Positions 47,570 through 60,300 of a stretch of DNA of 64,000 nucleotides are shown here, piece after piece (within the stretch, counting starts at the first letter, position 1; each line of letters starts with the position of its first letter). Location: the NCBI RefSeq assembly GCF_000744735.1, contig NZ_JQMM01000001.1:62001-126000 (forward strand), in the 5' to 3' direction. Made by a program: the position numbers and the translations under genes. The stretch comes from Porticoccus hydrocarbonoclasticus MCTG13d. GTDB taxonomy: Bacteria; Pseudomonadota; Gammaproteobacteria; Pseudomonadales; Porticoccaceae. The notes beneath the pieces are model-generated. The model ran no database searches. It was given only the letters and a program-made list of their open reading frames with translations, and was not told where the DNA came from.

Positions 47570-48682
47570 ATGTCCAGTGAAACACCCGAGATCGATTACA
47601 CACAGCTTGCTCTGGACATCAAAGACTGGGGCAGGCAGCTCGGTTTTCAGCAGGTGGCGATCACCGACACAGACTTATCTGAAACCGGACATCAGCTGAA
47701 TGACTGGCTGGCGGAGGGCCACCAGGGAGAGATGCGCTGGATGAGTGAACACGGCGAGAAGCGCTACCACCCGGAACAATTACTTCCCGGGACACTTCGT
47801 GTTATCACGGTCAGAATGGACTATCTGACCGATAACAGCAATATGATCGCGACGCTGAAAGATGAGAGCAAAGCCTACATCTCCCGATACGCGCTGGGCC
47901 GCGACTATCACAAACTGATCCGCAATCGGCTGACAACGCTCACTAAAGAGATCGAGAAAGCCGTACCGGGAGCCGTGGTACAACGCCCCTTTGTCGATAG
48001 CGCACCGGTTATGGAAAAACCCCTCGCCGTGAAAGCCGGGTTGGGCTGGATGGGCAAACACACCCTGGTGATTAACAGCCAGGCCGGCTCCTGGTTTTTT
48101 CTTGGGGAAATCTATACCAGTCTGCCGCTACCGGTGGACCAATCCAGCGAGACAGATCAATGCGGGGAGTGCCAGGCCTGCCTGAAAGTCTGTCCGACCG
48201 ATGCGTTTCCGGCGCCCTATGTCCTGGATGCGCGACGCTGTATCTCCTACCTCACCATAGAGCAGAAAGGCAGCATTCCAGAGGAGTTTCGCGAACCGAT
48301 GGGCAACCGGGTATTCGGCTGTGATGACTGTCAGGCCGTCTGCCCCTGGAACAAAGCGGCATCTTTGAGTGACGAGAAAGATTTCACGCCCCGACACAAT
48401 CTGGACAACCGCGAACTCGCTGAACTTTTTTTGTGGAGTGAACAGGAATTTCTCAAAAAGACCGAAGGGTCGTCCATCAGGCGAGTGGGTTATCAGGGCT
48501 GGCTCCGGAACCTAGCCGTTGGCCTTGGCAACGCGCCCACCTCGGAGACAGTGGTCAGCGCCTTGCGAAGCCGCGAGTCACATAGTTCGCCGATGGTGAG
48601 AGAGCATGTGGCTTGGGCCTTGGGACAACATCAGCAACAGAAAAGGCGCAAACGAAAAATCATCAATACCCTCAATCGCTAA
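47570..48682 (+). CDS. queG: epoxyqueuosine reductase QueG
   Basis: A 370-residue cobalamin-dependent iron-sulfur enzyme for the last step of queuosine synthesis in tRNA. The two 4Fe-4S motifs are CGECQACLKVCPTDAF and CDDCQAVCPWNK. The N-terminal domain shows YALGRDYHKLIRNRL, FVDSAPVMEKPLAVKAGLGW and GWMGKHTLVIN. It is divergent from nnr and converges on orn. Confidence 0.95.
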   Translation: MSSETPEIDYTQLALDIKDWGRQLGFQQVAITDTDLSETGHQLNDWLAEGHQGEMRWMSEHGEKRYHPEQLLPGTLRVITVRMDYLTDNSNMIATLKDESKAYISRYALGRDYHKLIRNRLTTLTKEIEKAVPGAVVQRPFVDSAPVMEKPLAVKAGLGWMGKHTLVINSQAGSWFFLGEIYTSLPLPVDQSSETDQCGECQACLKVCPTDAFPAPYVLDARRCISYLTIEQKGSIPEEFREPMGNRVFGCDDCQAVCPWNKAASLSDEKDFTPRHNLDNRELAELFLWSEQEFLKKTEGSSIRRVGYQGWLRNLAVGLGNAPTSETVVSALRSRESHSSPMVREHVAWALGQHQQQKRRKRKIINTLNR

Positions 48683-48731
48683 AGACTGACCTGGAATGAG
48701 AACCAGTCCTTCCCCCGAGACAAAGGTTTGA

Positions 48732-49307
48732 TTATTCCGCCTGCGACTCCATGACAAAAAAGACATCCCGATAGTAGGTCAGCTCGGCAATAGAATCCTT
48801 GATATCTGCCATGGCGAGATGTGAACTCTGTTTATTGAAGCCTTTCATCAACTCAGGTCGCCAGCGTCTGATGATCTCCTTCACACTGCTGACATCCAGA
48901 TTGCGATAGTGGAAAAAAGCCTCCAACGACGGCATCTGTCTCGCCAGAAAACGGCGATCCTGACAGATAGAGTTGCCACACATCGGCGATTGCCGTTCAT
49001 CCAAAAACTGTTTCAAAAAGGCAATGGTCGCCTGCTCCGCCTCTGCCAGCGTCGTTGTACTGTTGCGCACCCGCTCTGTCAGACCCGATTGACCGTGCTG
49101 ACGTGTATTCCACTCATCCATCCCCGCCAGCATGGTTTCCGGTTGGTGAATGGCCATCACCGGGCCCTCTGCCAGAACATTCAGGTCCTTGTCGGTGACG
49201 AGCGTAGCGATCTCGATAATCGCATCTGTCTCGGTATCAAGGCCCGTCATTTCCAGATCTATCCAGATCAGATTGAGGGGGTGCCTGACTGTAGTCATAT
49301 CATTCAT
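48732..49307 (-). CDS. orn: oligoribonuclease
   Basis: A 191-residue DEDDh 3'-5' exonuclease that finishes RNA decay and, in pseudomonads, breaks down pGpG from c-di-GMP. Motifs: [20 protein letters not shown] (DEDD I), [16 protein letters not shown], and [18 protein letters not shown] with the last acidic residues and His. The ATG at 49307 overlaps the end of the MscS gene. Another ATG three codons on (49298) gives a TGATATG junction and is equally possible. Confidence 0.96.
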   Translation of the reverse strand: MNDMTTVRHPLNLIWIDLEMTGLDTETDAIIEIATLVTDKDLNVLAEGPVMAIHQPETMLAGMDEWNTRQHGQSGLTERVRNSTTTLAEAEQATIAFLKQFLDERQSPMCGNSICQDRRFLARQMPSLEAFFHYRNLDVSSVKEIIRRWRPELMKGFNKQSSHLAMADIKDSIAELTYYRDVFFVMESQAE

Positions 49308-50391
49308 TAGGCTTTTCTTTTGCTATGCGGATTATATTGTCAAGATGCACTAGGCGCTCCTCGCTGCGGCTGATTTCGGCATTGAGTTCGTCCGTTTCGG
49401 AATCACCCGAGCCCGGGAGCTGTCCCTTCAGTGTCTTGATCCTTTCTGTAGTCTCCTGAATTTCATGCTCCAGGGTTCCGATCTTCTCTGCCCGATCGGC
49501 CTTGTCAAAAATAAGGGCCTCCGGTGCCGTCTCCGGTGGTTCAACGGAGACGGCCTGCTTGGCAGGCGCCATAAACCTCTCGCCGTTATTGAACTGACGC
49601 TGATTCATAAATGCCGGGGATACAATCTCGATACCGGCACCATGAAGTTTATCCAGCACCTCGCGACGCAATCTGCTCCGCATCGTCAACAGGTGCTTTA
49701 CCTCTTCATAGTAACCGGAAATTCGGTAGCTGACGGAAAAGTCGCCAAGTGCCCGAATCTGCATAAACGGCTCTTCCAGCTCTGCTGACAATGCCGCTTC
49801 TTTAAGCAGAGGCTCGATTTCATAATGGGGGATATCGTAGCCCAGCGAAAGATCACAGGAAATGATAGTACCAGAAGAACGAATGACTATGACCGGGTTC
49901 GCCGCCAGAAACAGGTTTGGCAAAGTAATTAAATCACGATCTTCGGACTGTATTTCGGTGTGAAACAGGCCCCGCTCAGTGACGCGGCCAAAATGCTCGC
50001 CAGCACGAATGAAATCACCGTGATGGAAGCTTTTTACTGCCCTTAACATCAAACCCGCCATGGCATTCGCAACAAAGGTTGTCGATGAGATAGCCACCAC
50101 AACGGACAACAGCAGCCCCAGCAGGCTCAACAGATCACCGCGAGTGGATTCACTCACGGGTAACACCAGGATAACAATCACCAGTGCCAACGCCGTCAGC
50201 GCCAACATGGTCACCTGACCGGGAAGCTTCGACTCAGTGGACAAACCCGCGCGACGCAACAGCAGCCAGTTGGCGAGCCACAATCCCAATATTATGATAA
50301 CCAAGGCCACCAGCAACGGGATAAACCCCGCTAGTGACTGGTAAATTTCCTGAAAATCAATCATCTTTTGTGCCTGTCCCCGGTTGAACAT
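49300..50391 (-). CDS. MscS-family mechanosensitive channel
   Basis: A 363-residue inner-membrane protein. Three helices ([36 protein letters not shown] and a pore-lining [23 protein letters not shown]) are followed by the MscS beta domain ([39 protein letters not shown]). The C-terminal alpha/beta domain is [20 protein letters not shown]. The tail ([30 protein letters not shown]) is a predicted coiled coil not found in minimal MscS. GGAGG 9 bases before the ATG at 50391 supports this start. It reads with orn. Confidence 0.88.
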   Translation of the reverse strand: MFNRGQAQKMIDFQEIYQSLAGFIPLLVALVIIILGLWLANWLLLRRAGLSTESKLPGQVTMLALTALALVIVILVLPVSESTRGDLLSLLGLLLSVVVAISSTTFVANAMAGLMLRAVKSFHHGDFIRAGEHFGRVTERGLFHTEIQSEDRDLITLPNLFLAANPVIVIRSSGTIISCDLSLGYDIPHYEIEPLLKEAALSAELEEPFMQIRALGDFSVSYRISGYYEEVKHLLTMRSRLRREVLDKLHGAGIEIVSPAFMNQRQFNNGERFMAPAKQAVSVEPPETAPEALIFDKADRAEKIGTLEHEIQETTERIKTLKGQLPGSGDSETDELNAEISRSEERLVHLDNIIRIAKEKPNE

Positions 50392-50456
50392 ATGCTATAT
50401 CCTCCGGGGCAACTAAGCCAGCCACTGCGGCTGTCCGGGCAAGAAGAGGAGAAATA

Positions 50457-51476
50457 TTGTCCAAGCGTCATTTAACCAAACAACAGCGCCGACGGATACT
50501 GGAGAACCAGCGTCGAGCACAGTCGTCCACTGACAGACCGGATTCGCCGGAGAGCCAGACGACTACAGATGGCCTTGGTCCTGAACAAACCGGCAGAATT
50601 ACCGCGTGTTATGGCAACCGGGTATTAGTGGAGTCCGACGAGCACAAAGGCGAGGTACACCGCTGCTATTTGCGAGCCAATCTGCCCTCTATTGTCACCG
50701 GAGATCGGGTCACCTGGCAGAATGGAGAATCCAATGGCGTGGTGGTAGCCATCAGCCCCCGTAGCTCCGAACTATGCCGACCCGACAACCGCGGCAAGCT
50801 GCGACCAGTTGCAGCCAATATCGACTGTATTGCTGTTGTCATAGCCCCTTTTCCCGAACCCCATGCCAACCTGATAGATCGTTACCTGGTCGCTGCTGAA
50901 CGCCAGGGTATTAAACCCATCCTGATTCTGAACAAAATTGACCTGATTGCCGAAAATCAGCACGAAACACTGGTCAGCCTGATGGATGATTACAAAAAGC
51001 TGGGGTATGACTGCCTGCTGGTATCGGCTCATACCGGAAAAGGCATTGACGAACTCACAGACTATTTGAGCACGCGCACCAGTGTCTTTGTCGGGCAATC
51101 GGGCGTGGGTAAATCTTCATTGCTGAACAGCATCGCCCCTGGAACAGAAGCAGCTGTGGGAGCACTATCGGAGAGCGCAGCAAAAGGGACACATACCACG
51201 ACCACAGCACAACTCTTTCATCTACCGAGTGGTGGAGAAGTGATCGATTCGCCGGGTATCCGCGAATTCGGACTCTGGCATCTTGAACCAGACGCCATCG
51301 CAGAGGGGTTTGTAGAGTTCAGAGCTTTTCTTGGCTACTGTCGATTCCGCGACTGTCGGCATCAGGGAGAACCCGGTTGTGCTCTGCTCCAGGCCATTGC
51401 TTCCGGTAGCATTAGCGCAACTCGCTTCAGTAGCTACCAGCAAATTGTACAGAGCCTAGAATCTGACCAGCAGTAA
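50457..51476 (+). CDS. rsgA: ribosome small-subunit-dependent GTPase RsgA (TTG start)
   Basis: A 339-residue circularly permuted GTPase that tests late 30S subunits. An OB fold (GRITACYGNRVLVESDEHKG) precedes the G domain in permuted order: ILNKIDLI first, then FVGQSGVGKSSLLNSI and DSPGIREFGLW. A zinc finger follows (CRFRDCRHQGEPGCALL). The start is TTG at 50457 with GAGGAG 6 bases before it; no better ATG exists nearby. It is divergent from the MscS gene and followed by rhdA. Confidence 0.95.
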   Translation: MSKRHLTKQQRRRILENQRRAQSSTDRPDSPESQTTTDGLGPEQTGRITACYGNRVLVESDEHKGEVHRCYLRANLPSIVTGDRVTWQNGESNGVVVAISPRSSELCRPDNRGKLRPVAANIDCIAVVIAPFPEPHANLIDRYLVAAERQGIKPILILNKIDLIAENQHETLVSLMDDYKKLGYDCLLVSAHTGKGIDELTDYLSTRTSVFVGQSGVGKSSLLNSIAPGTEAAVGALSESAAKGTHTTTTAQLFHLPSGGEVIDSPGIREFGLWHLEPDAIAEGFVEFRAFLGYCRFRDCRHQGEPGCALLQAIASGSISATRFSSYQQIVQSLESDQQ

Positions 51477-51528
51477 AGCCATGGGGTTTTTGATGTTACA
51501 ATCGCGCCTCGCATGAATGGGAGCAATT

Positions 51529-52341
51529 ATGACTGAGTTACCTAAGTTACTGGAACCGGAGTCACTGGTTGAACTGCTTGAACGACCTGACATCCTGCTG
51601 ATTGATGTTTGCAAAGATGAAATATACAGCCGGAGGCATATCCCCGGCGCTGTGCATGTGTCAACCAAGGAACTGATGAATGGCGGCCAACCATGGCCCA
51701 ACAAACTGCCCTCCCCCGCGCAATTGGACGCACTGTTTAGTCGAATCGGACTGACAGCCGACAAACATGTAGTGGTGTACGATGATGAAGGAGGTGGCTG
51801 GGCAGGTCGGTTGATCTGGACACTCGATGTTATCGGCCATCAAAACTGGTCGTACCTCAACGGCGGACTCATTGCCTGGTACGCCGAGGGTTTCCCCACC
51901 ACCGATGAAGTTCCTCCACCCGAAGTGGCCGAATTCGAGGCGAATGTTGATCGAGCAGCGATTGTCAGCGCCGAGGATATCATGGCTCTGGATGCTATCA
52001 ATGATGTACAAATCTGGGATGCCCGCAGTATTGAGGAATATACGGGAGAAAAGGTAATGGCCGAGAAAGGCGGCCATATTCCCGGTGCTATTCATTGCGA
52101 GTGGACCAGCCTGATGGATCGCGAACGCAATATGCGGATTCGTCAGGATGCCCTCGAATACCTGACCTCAGTGGGCATCTCTCCCGATAAACCCACCATC
52201 ACCCACTGCCAGTCGCATCACCGTTCAGGCTTTACCTATCTAGTAGCCCGCCTGCTGGGTTTCAGTAATATTCGCGCCTACGATGGCTCATGGTGGGAGT
52301 GGGGAAATCGATCCGACACACCCGTGGAGCAGGGGCGGTGA
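51529..52341 (+). CDS. rhdA: thiosulfate sulfurtransferase (rhodanese) RhdA-type
   Basis: A 270-residue tandem rhodanese. The first, inactive domain has LLIDVCKDEIYSRRHIPGAV. The second carries the active loop CQSHHRSG (Cys about residue 226), very like the CQTHHR loop of Azotobacter RhdA (271 residues), unlike the CGSGVT loop of mercaptopyruvate enzymes. GGGAG 6 bases before the ATG at 51529 favours it over the ATG at 51517. Its stop overlaps the psd start, a pairing also found in Pseudomonas. Confidence 0.9.
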   Translation: MTELPKLLEPESLVELLERPDILLIDVCKDEIYSRRHIPGAVHVSTKELMNGGQPWPNKLPSPAQLDALFSRIGLTADKHVVVYDDEGGGWAGRLIWTLDVIGHQNWSYLNGGLIAWYAEGFPTTDEVPPPEVAEFEANVDRAAIVSAEDIMALDAINDVQIWDARSIEEYTGEKVMAEKGGHIPGAIHCEWTSLMDRERNMRIRQDALEYLTSVGISPDKPTITHCQSHHRSGFTYLVARLLGFSNIRAYDGSWWEWGNRSDTPVEQGR

Positions 52342-53183
52342 ATGATTTCCTTGCCGAGTGGTTTGTTGCCCTGCAACGGCTGACCCCACAACACCAGCTG
52401 TCCCGGCTGGTGTCAAAACTGGCTGAGAGCACCCACCCACGGACAAAAAACCTGCTTATCCGACAATTCATCAAAACCTATAACGTGAATATGGATGAAG
52501 CAGTCGGCAGTTCCGACAATGACTACACCAGTTTCAATGATTTTTTCACGCGCTCACTGAAACCCGAGTCGCGCCCACTTGACGACACACCGGGAAGTAT
52601 CGTTTCACCGGCGGATGGCACTATCAGTCAGCTGGGGGCAATCACCCAGGGACGTATTTTCCAGGCGAAGGGCAGGCATTTTTCAGTGGACGCGTTATTG
52701 GGCGAGCACAGCCCTCGGAGCGAACAATTCCTTAATGGGCAGTTTGCAACCATTTATCTGTCTCCCCGAGATTACCACCGGGTACACATGCCCATTCACG
52801 GATCACTGGAGTATTGCCGCTACATCCCCGGCAAACTGTTTTCTGTCAATACCACGACAACCCAGCATATCGATGGCCTTTTTGCCCGAAATGAACGCTT
52901 GGTAAGTTTTTTCAACACAGAAAGAGGTCCTTGTGCCATTGTCATGGTAGGCGCCATGCTGGTAGCAGGCATTGAGACTGTATGGGGAAATTACTCCCCG
53001 GGGAAACTGAAAACAGAGCAGTTTTCGGATAACCAAGTCGCTCTAAAAAAAGGGGAAGAAATGGGCCGATTCAAATTTGGCTCAACTGTTATTCTATTAT
53101 TTGAAGAAAATTCAGCGAGTTGGGATGAAACCTGCGGGCCTGGAACCACAGTTCAAATGGGGGAAAGAATGGGTCGGTTATAA
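52338..53183 (+). CDS. psd: phosphatidylserine decarboxylase (GTG start)
   Basis: A 281-residue proenzyme that makes phosphatidylethanolamine at the inner membrane. Motifs: NDYTSFNDFFTRSLKPESRP, SPADGTISQLG, YLSPRDYHRVHMPIHG and NERLVSFFNTERGPCAIVMV. Self-cleavage to form the pyruvoyl group would occur in RFKFGSTVILLFE, between Gly and Ser of FGST. The start GTG at 52338 overlaps the rhdA stop (GTGA), with GGAG 8 bases upstream; an ATG at 52290 is within rhdA and adds no conserved sequence. Confidence 0.94.
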   Translation: MNDFLAEWFVALQRLTPQHQLSRLVSKLAESTHPRTKNLLIRQFIKTYNVNMDEAVGSSDNDYTSFNDFFTRSLKPESRPLDDTPGSIVSPADGTISQLGAITQGRIFQAKGRHFSVDALLGEHSPRSEQFLNGQFATIYLSPRDYHRVHMPIHGSLEYCRYIPGKLFSVNTTTTQHIDGLFARNERLVSFFNTERGPCAIVMVGAMLVAGIETVWGNYSPGKLKTEQFSDNQVALKKGEEMGRFKFGSTVILLFEENSASWDETCGPGTTVQMGERMGRL

Positions 53184-53212
53184 GGTAATCCAAATTGAAT
53201 CCCGCAGTCCCA

Positions 53213-54625
53213 TCAGAGACGAAACCGATCCCGAAGCGTGGCATATAGCCCGCCCTGACGAGCTGGCGTTTCAATTTTGGCATCATCAGAAACAACCGAT
53301 TCCATTACCCGTTGTGCATTTTTCATAAAAATGCCACTGACAGCGGCAATGTCCACATCGTAACCGGACAAATCGAGATCTCTTGCAATAGCTAACTTGG
53401 AAACGGATTTTGCTTTTGACTGACCACTTTTCTCCAGAATTCTCCGGGATATACCCTCATCCTTGAGATCAACCAGAATATAGGCCCCTGAGGCCTGCGT
53501 GTTTTTCGGATCCAACACCGCAACCTTTGGCGTCAAACGGGATTCCGCATGTTGTTCGACAACAATACCGACATCTCCGGTCGTCAACTCCACCAACGTA
53601 CCTGTAGGGTAGAGGCCGATCGACTGGATAAATTGCACCACCAGATCATCCTGAAACTTTTTATCCCGTAGATTATAGAGCAGGCTCACCGCCCTGGATG
53701 GTGCCACCGGCGCCTCAGCTTCGCGGGGATTTGAAATAGCATCGTAGGTTGTCGCTATACCGGCAATCCTAGCCAATAGAGGAATTTTTCCACCCTGTAA
53801 CCCCTCTGGAAACCCACTGCCATCGTGACGCTCGCAGTGAAAACGCACCACAGAGACAACGCGTGGTTCAACATTACTACTGCGTAACATCTCAACACCG
53901 TAGTCGACAAATTTTTGGTATTCAGTGACTTCTTCGAGCGTACGCTTTCTTTTCCGCAACAGTCCGTTGGGCAATTTAATTTTGCCGATATCCTTCAGCA
54001 GTGTGCCGAGGCAAAGCACTGACATTTCCTCTTTTGGCATACCGACAAAGCGGGCGAATTGCACTGCCCATAAGGCTGAACGCATACTGTGGTCATGGCT
54101 GTGCTGGTCTTTGAGGCGAAGCCGTAACAGCCAGGTAAAGGCATCGGGGCACCTGACAACGCTGTTGACCATGTCCCCTACGGAATCTTTCAATCCCTGA
54201 TAATCAAAGTCCCGGCCTTTGGCGATTTGTTTTACGGCCAGGGCAAAATGGCCACGGAGCTGCATCAAACCCTTTTCGGCGTACTGCACCTCTTCGGTAA
54301 GAGGGACAACCTTCCCATATACACCACGCTTGACGTCAATTGGCGATGCTTCAGCGGCCAGACCTCTCGCCCTGGAGGATAAAGCAGGGGACGCCCTGGG
54401 TCCGGCTTTCGATGGTTGCTGCACAGCAACTGCCGGACTTGAGCCCTTGGTAACATCTATATACACGTATTCACAGTAGTTGCGCAGCGCACTGATCTCC
54501 TTGGGACTTTTAACAAGGAGGCCTTGAATGGGAAAGGGTGTCTGACTCCAGGGACGATCAAGACAAGAGACATACATCCCCATCGTGATGTCTGCGACAC
54601 TTACCTTGACCTGCTTGATGCTCAT
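53213..54625 (-). CDS. degenerate HD-GYP domain protein with N-terminal DUF3391
   Basis: A 470-residue protein. The N-terminal DUF3391 region (VSVADITMGMYVSCLDRPW, YCEYVYIDV) is followed by an HD-GYP-type domain (about 130-340). HD-GYP enzymes split c-di-GMP using a two- or three-metal centre. Here the HD pair reads KD (TLLKDIGKIKLP, near residue 212), HHER is HCER, GYP is GFP (ERHDGSGFPEGL, near residue 268), and the later Asp of VADxFDA is Thr (GIATTYDAIS). Most metal ligands are gone, so it is probably a receptor or scaffold. It converges on psd with 29 bases between; no partner is adjacent. Confidence 0.82.
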   Translation of the reverse strand: MSIKQVKVSVADITMGMYVSCLDRPWSQTPFPIQGLLVKSPKEISALRNYCEYVYIDVTKGSSPAVAVQQPSKAGPRASPALSSRARGLAAEASPIDVKRGVYGKVVPLTEEVQYAEKGLMQLRGHFALAVKQIAKGRDFDYQGLKDSVGDMVNSVVRCPDAFTWLLRLRLKDQHSHDHSMRSALWAVQFARFVGMPKEEMSVLCLGTLLKDIGKIKLPNGLLRKRKRTLEEVTEYQKFVDYGVEMLRSSNVEPRVVSVVRFHCERHDGSGFPEGLQGGKIPLLARIAGIATTYDAISNPREAEAPVAPSRAVSLLYNLRDKKFQDDLVVQFIQSIGLYPTGTLVELTTGDVGIVVEQHAESRLTPKVAVLDPKNTQASGAYILVDLKDEGISRRILEKSGQSKAKSVSKLAIARDLDLSGYDVDIAAVSGIFMKNAQRVMESVVSDDAKIETPARQGGLYATLRDRFRL

Positions 54626-54788
54626 ACTGATGCACACTCAAGTTTATAAATTTAAATAAAGCCTTATTGTCATACAGCCTTTGCACAAGGCTATTTTCAT
54701 CCTTTAAAGAGTATTCTGATACGAAGCAATAGCAACCGGGAATGCACAGTCGGTCTAATTATGAGACAACTGGTCAGCCTATTTAGAT

Positions 54789-55853
54789 TTACTTGTGGTA
54801 ATTCACTGAATAACTGTGAACTGCGTCAATAAAAATTCCAGCCTTCTCGGGGCTGATGTCTGGCGTGATTCCATGGCCAAGATTGAATATATGACCTTCG
54901 CCACTGCCATACTGACCGAGGATACTGGCAACCTCCTGACGAATTCTTTCAGGTGACGCACGAAGTGTTGCCGGATCCATATTTCCCTGGAGCGCCACTT
55001 TGGCGCCTATACGTTGGCGAGCATGACCAATATGTGTCGTCCAGTCCAATCCGACCGCATGACAACCTGAATCCGCAATGGCTTCAAGCCACTGTCCTCC
55101 ACCTTTGGTAAAGAGAATCACCGGTACCTCTCGACCCTCGCTGTGTTTGGTCAGACCGGCAACAATCTTGCTCATGTATTTGAGCGAAAACTCCTGGTAA
55201 GCAGTATGGGAGAGAGCACCACCCCAGGTATCAAAAATCTGTACTGCCTGTGCGCCAGCTTCTATCTGCGCGTTGAGGTAGGCGATCACCGACTCTGCGA
55301 GCTTCTCAAGCAGTTGGTGAAGCAACTGTGGCTGGTCATAGAGCATAGTTTTACTGCGGGCAAAGTCGCGACTGCTCCCGCCCTCAATCATATACGTTGC
55401 CAGCGTCCAGGGGCTTCCGGAAAACCCGATCAAAGGCACCCGACCATTGAGTTCACGACGAATTGTAGACACGGCATCCAGCACATAGGGAAGATCACTG
55501 GCTGGATCAATCACCTGGAGACCGGCAATATCCGCCTCGGTTCTGACCGGTTTCCTGAAACGCGGCCCTTCTCCAGCTTCAAAATAGAGCCCCAGTCCCA
55601 TGGCATCCGGGATAGTGAGAATATCCGAGAACAGAATTGCCGCATCTAGTGGGTAGCGCTCGAGTGGCTGGAGCGTGACCTCGCAGGCTAACTCGGGATT
55701 GGTACAGACAGCCATAAAATCCCCGGCTGAGGAACGGGTCTGGCGGTATTCTGGTAAATACCGGCCCGCCTGACGCATCATCCATACCGGAGTTACGTCG
55801 ACAGGTTGGCGCAACAGGGCCCGAAGAAAACGATCATTTTTTAGTAGAGCCAT
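54789..55853 (-). CDS. hemE: uroporphyrinogen decarboxylase
   Basis: A 354-residue enzyme removing four carboxyls from uroporphyrinogen III in heme synthesis. The N-terminal [19 protein letters not shown] and the [17 protein letters not shown] block with the catalytic Asp are typical. [24 protein letters not shown] and [15 protein letters not shown] follow. It is downstream of gltD by 18 bases on the same strand, the Pseudomonas gltBD-hemE order. Confidence 0.97.
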   Translation of the reverse strand: MALLKNDRFLRALLRQPVDVTPVWMMRQAGRYLPEYRQTRSSAGDFMAVCTNPELACEVTLQPLERYPLDAAILFSDILTIPDAMGLGLYFEAGEGPRFRKPVRTEADIAGLQVIDPASDLPYVLDAVSTIRRELNGRVPLIGFSGSPWTLATYMIEGGSSRDFARSKTMLYDQPQLLHQLLEKLAESVIAYLNAQIEAGAQAVQIFDTWGGALSHTAYQEFSLKYMSKIVAGLTKHSEGREVPVILFTKGGGQWLEAIADSGCHAVGLDWTTHIGHARQRIGAKVALQGNMDPATLRASPERIRQEVASILGQYGSGEGHIFNLGHGITPDISPEKAGIFIDAVHSYSVNYHK

Positions 55854-55871
55854 TGGTTTGGAGCCTTGTGG

Positions 55872-57302
<1,431 letters not shown>

Positions 57303-57318
57303 TTACTCAACAACAGCC

Positions 57319-60300
57319 TTATTGGGGTGCAGCACGAGTGTGTTCAAGCAAGCTTTGCAGACTCGCAGCCTTGGGCTTGACCAGCCAGAATTTATTGAGG
57401 AGGCTCTCCAGGTTTTCGAGGACCTGTTGCCCCCAGGCACTACCAGTTTCTTCCACAAATTCCTTGATCAGACTTTCCAGATTGTGGCGATAGGCCTCGG
57501 TTGCCTCGCTGGTGATACGCTGAATATCGACCAGCTCCATATTATAGCGATCGACAAAAGTTCTCTCCTCATCCAGCACATAGGCAAAGCCACCGGTCAT
57601 GCCTGCACCGAAATTCGGACCAGTATTGCCTAGCACCACCACTACGCCTCCCGTCATATACTCACAGCAATGGTGTCCAGCACCCTCAACCACCGTGATA
57701 CAACCCGAGTTGCGCACCGCAAAACGCTCACCTGCACGGCCGGCGGCGTATAGTTTTCCACCAGTGGCACCATACAGGCAGGTATTGCCAATAATCGGTG
57801 CCTGATTTGAAGAAAACCTACTGGCTTCGGGCGGCGCAATGACAATTTTACCGCCAGCCATTCCCTTACCGACGTAATCGTTGGCATCCCCCCGCAAATA
57901 AATATCCAGTCCACCCGCGTTCCAGACACCCAGTGATTGACCTGCGACGCCGTGAAGATTCAATTTCACCGGCGCGTCGGCCATCCCCTGATTACCATGG
58001 CGCTTGGCGATCTCACCAGACAAGCGCGCACCAATAGAACGATCACAATTACTGACGGAGTAGTGGTACTCTCCGCCTGACTTTGCCTCAATTGCTGGGA
58101 GTATATCCTCAACCATACGCTCTGCCAGATACCCCTTGTCAAATGGCGTGTTTCTTGAAACCTGGCAGGTCTGCGGTTTGCTTTGTAACAGCTCATCAGT
58201 GTAGATAATCGGCGATAGGTCGAGCTTTTTCTGTTTTTCCGTCACGCCGGGTAATACTTCCAGCAAATCCACCCGCCCCACGAGTTCTTCAAGACTCCTG
58301 ACCCCGAGGCGCGACATCCACTCGCGGGTTTCTTCTGCCATGAAACGGAAGAAATTACGCGCCATTTCCACGGTACCTAGGTAATACTGTTCCCGGAGTG
58401 TCTTGTCCTGGGTAGCAACGCCCGTTGCACAATTATTGAGATGGCAAATACGCAGATACTTGCAGCCTAGGGCGATCATCGGGGCTGTGCCAAAACCAAA
58501 GCTCTCGGCACCCAGGATAGCCGCCTTGACAACATCCAGCCCGGTTTTCAAGCCGCCATCTGTTTGTACGCGCACTTTCCCTCTCAGATCGTTGGCTCGC
58601 AACATCTGATGGGTTTCCGACAACCCGAGTTCCCATGGGGAGCCCGCGTAACGAATGGAGGTCAAGGGGCTGGCCGCAGTGCCACCGTCGTACCCCGATA
58701 TGGTAATCAGGTCTGCGTAGGCTTTCGCCACACCTGCAGCAATCGTTCCCACCCCCGGCCTTGATACCAGTTTCACGGATACCAGAGCGGTCGGGTTAAC
58801 CTGCTTCAGATCAAAAATCAGCTGGGCCAGATCCTCAATAGAATAGATATCATGATGAGGGGGTGGCGAAATCAGTGTCACACCGGGGACCGAATAGCGA
58901 AGCCGGGCAATCAATTCGTTGACTTTACCACCCGGCAATTGGCCACCTTCCCCCGGCTTGGCGCCCTGGGCAATCTTAATCTGGATGACTTCTGCACTGG
59001 ATAGATAATGCGGTGTCACACCAAATCGACCGGAGGCAACCTGTTTGATTTTCGAAACCTTGTTCGTACCAAAGCGTACCGAGTCTTCACCACCTTCGCC
59101 GGAATTGGAGCGTCCGCCCAGGGTATTCATGGCCTCGGCAAGGGCTTCATGCGCCTCCGGTGATAATGCGCCCAACGACATACCCGCCGAATCAAAACGT
59201 TTGATGATTTTTTCGATCGGCTCAATTTCTGCCATGGGCAAAGGCACGATGTCGTCACGCAACTTCAGCAAATCCCGCAGTGTTGCTATCGGGCGCTGAT
59301 TAACCAACGCGGCATAATCGTGCCAGGCCGCATAATCGTTATTTTGCACAGAGCGATGCAACGCCTGGACCACATCGGGATTAAACGCATGATATTCCTG
59401 GCCGTGCACATATTTCAGGAGACCACCCGGGTTAACGGGCTTCCGATCACTCCAGGCTTCCCGCGCAAGTCGCTGCTGATCTTGCTGCAGATCTTCGAAC
59501 CCAGCACCCTGAATACGACTCGGTGTATCGGTGAAGCAGAGGTCGACCACTTCAGATGACAGCCCCACGATCTCAAACAACTGGGAGCCCCGGTAGGATG
59601 CGATCGTGGAAATACCCATTTTGGAGAGTATTTTCAACAACCCCTTATTAATCGCCTTGCGATAGTTCTTAAAGGCAACATCGAGGTCACTGAGCAATTC
59701 ACCGGATTGCACCAGATCACATAGGATGTGATAACTCAGGTAGGGGTAGACCGCCGAAGCGCCATACCCGATCAGCGCAGCAATCTGATGCGCATCCCGC
59801 GCCGAGGCCGTGCTGGCGATGATATTGGCATTGCAGCGTTCCCCCACAGCAATCAGGTGATGGTGGACCGCACCCACCGCCATCAACATGGGCATGGGCA
59901 ACTGTCCTGGCACAATGTCGGAGTCAGACAAAATACAACAACCAATACCCGAGCGAACCGCCGCCTCAACATCAAGACACAAGCGTTTGACCGCCTGCTC
60001 CAAGTCGGTTTGTTCAGGATCGTAATTAATTCCAAATTTTTGAACCGGGTAGTCCGCGATATTGATATTCTTCAGCGCGTAATATTTGCGTGGCGACAGC
60101 ACGGGACTGTTAAGGTTTACCCGGTGGCCATGCTCCTCGGTTTCCGTAAACAGGCAGTGTTCACGGCCGAGATGGGTCTGCAAAGACATCACCAGCGATT
60201 CGCGCAGAGGATCGATCGGCGGATTGGTTACCTGGGCGAACTGTTGGCGAAAGTAATCGTAAAGCGTGCGGTTTTTACTGGACAACACCGCCATCGGCGT

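Noticed and set aside
54669-54710. Hairpin AGCCTT-TGCAC-AAGGCT followed by ATTTT, downstream of hemE
   Set aside because: The T run is on the plus strand, where no gene ends; on the minus strand nothing T-rich follows, so it is not a hemE terminator.
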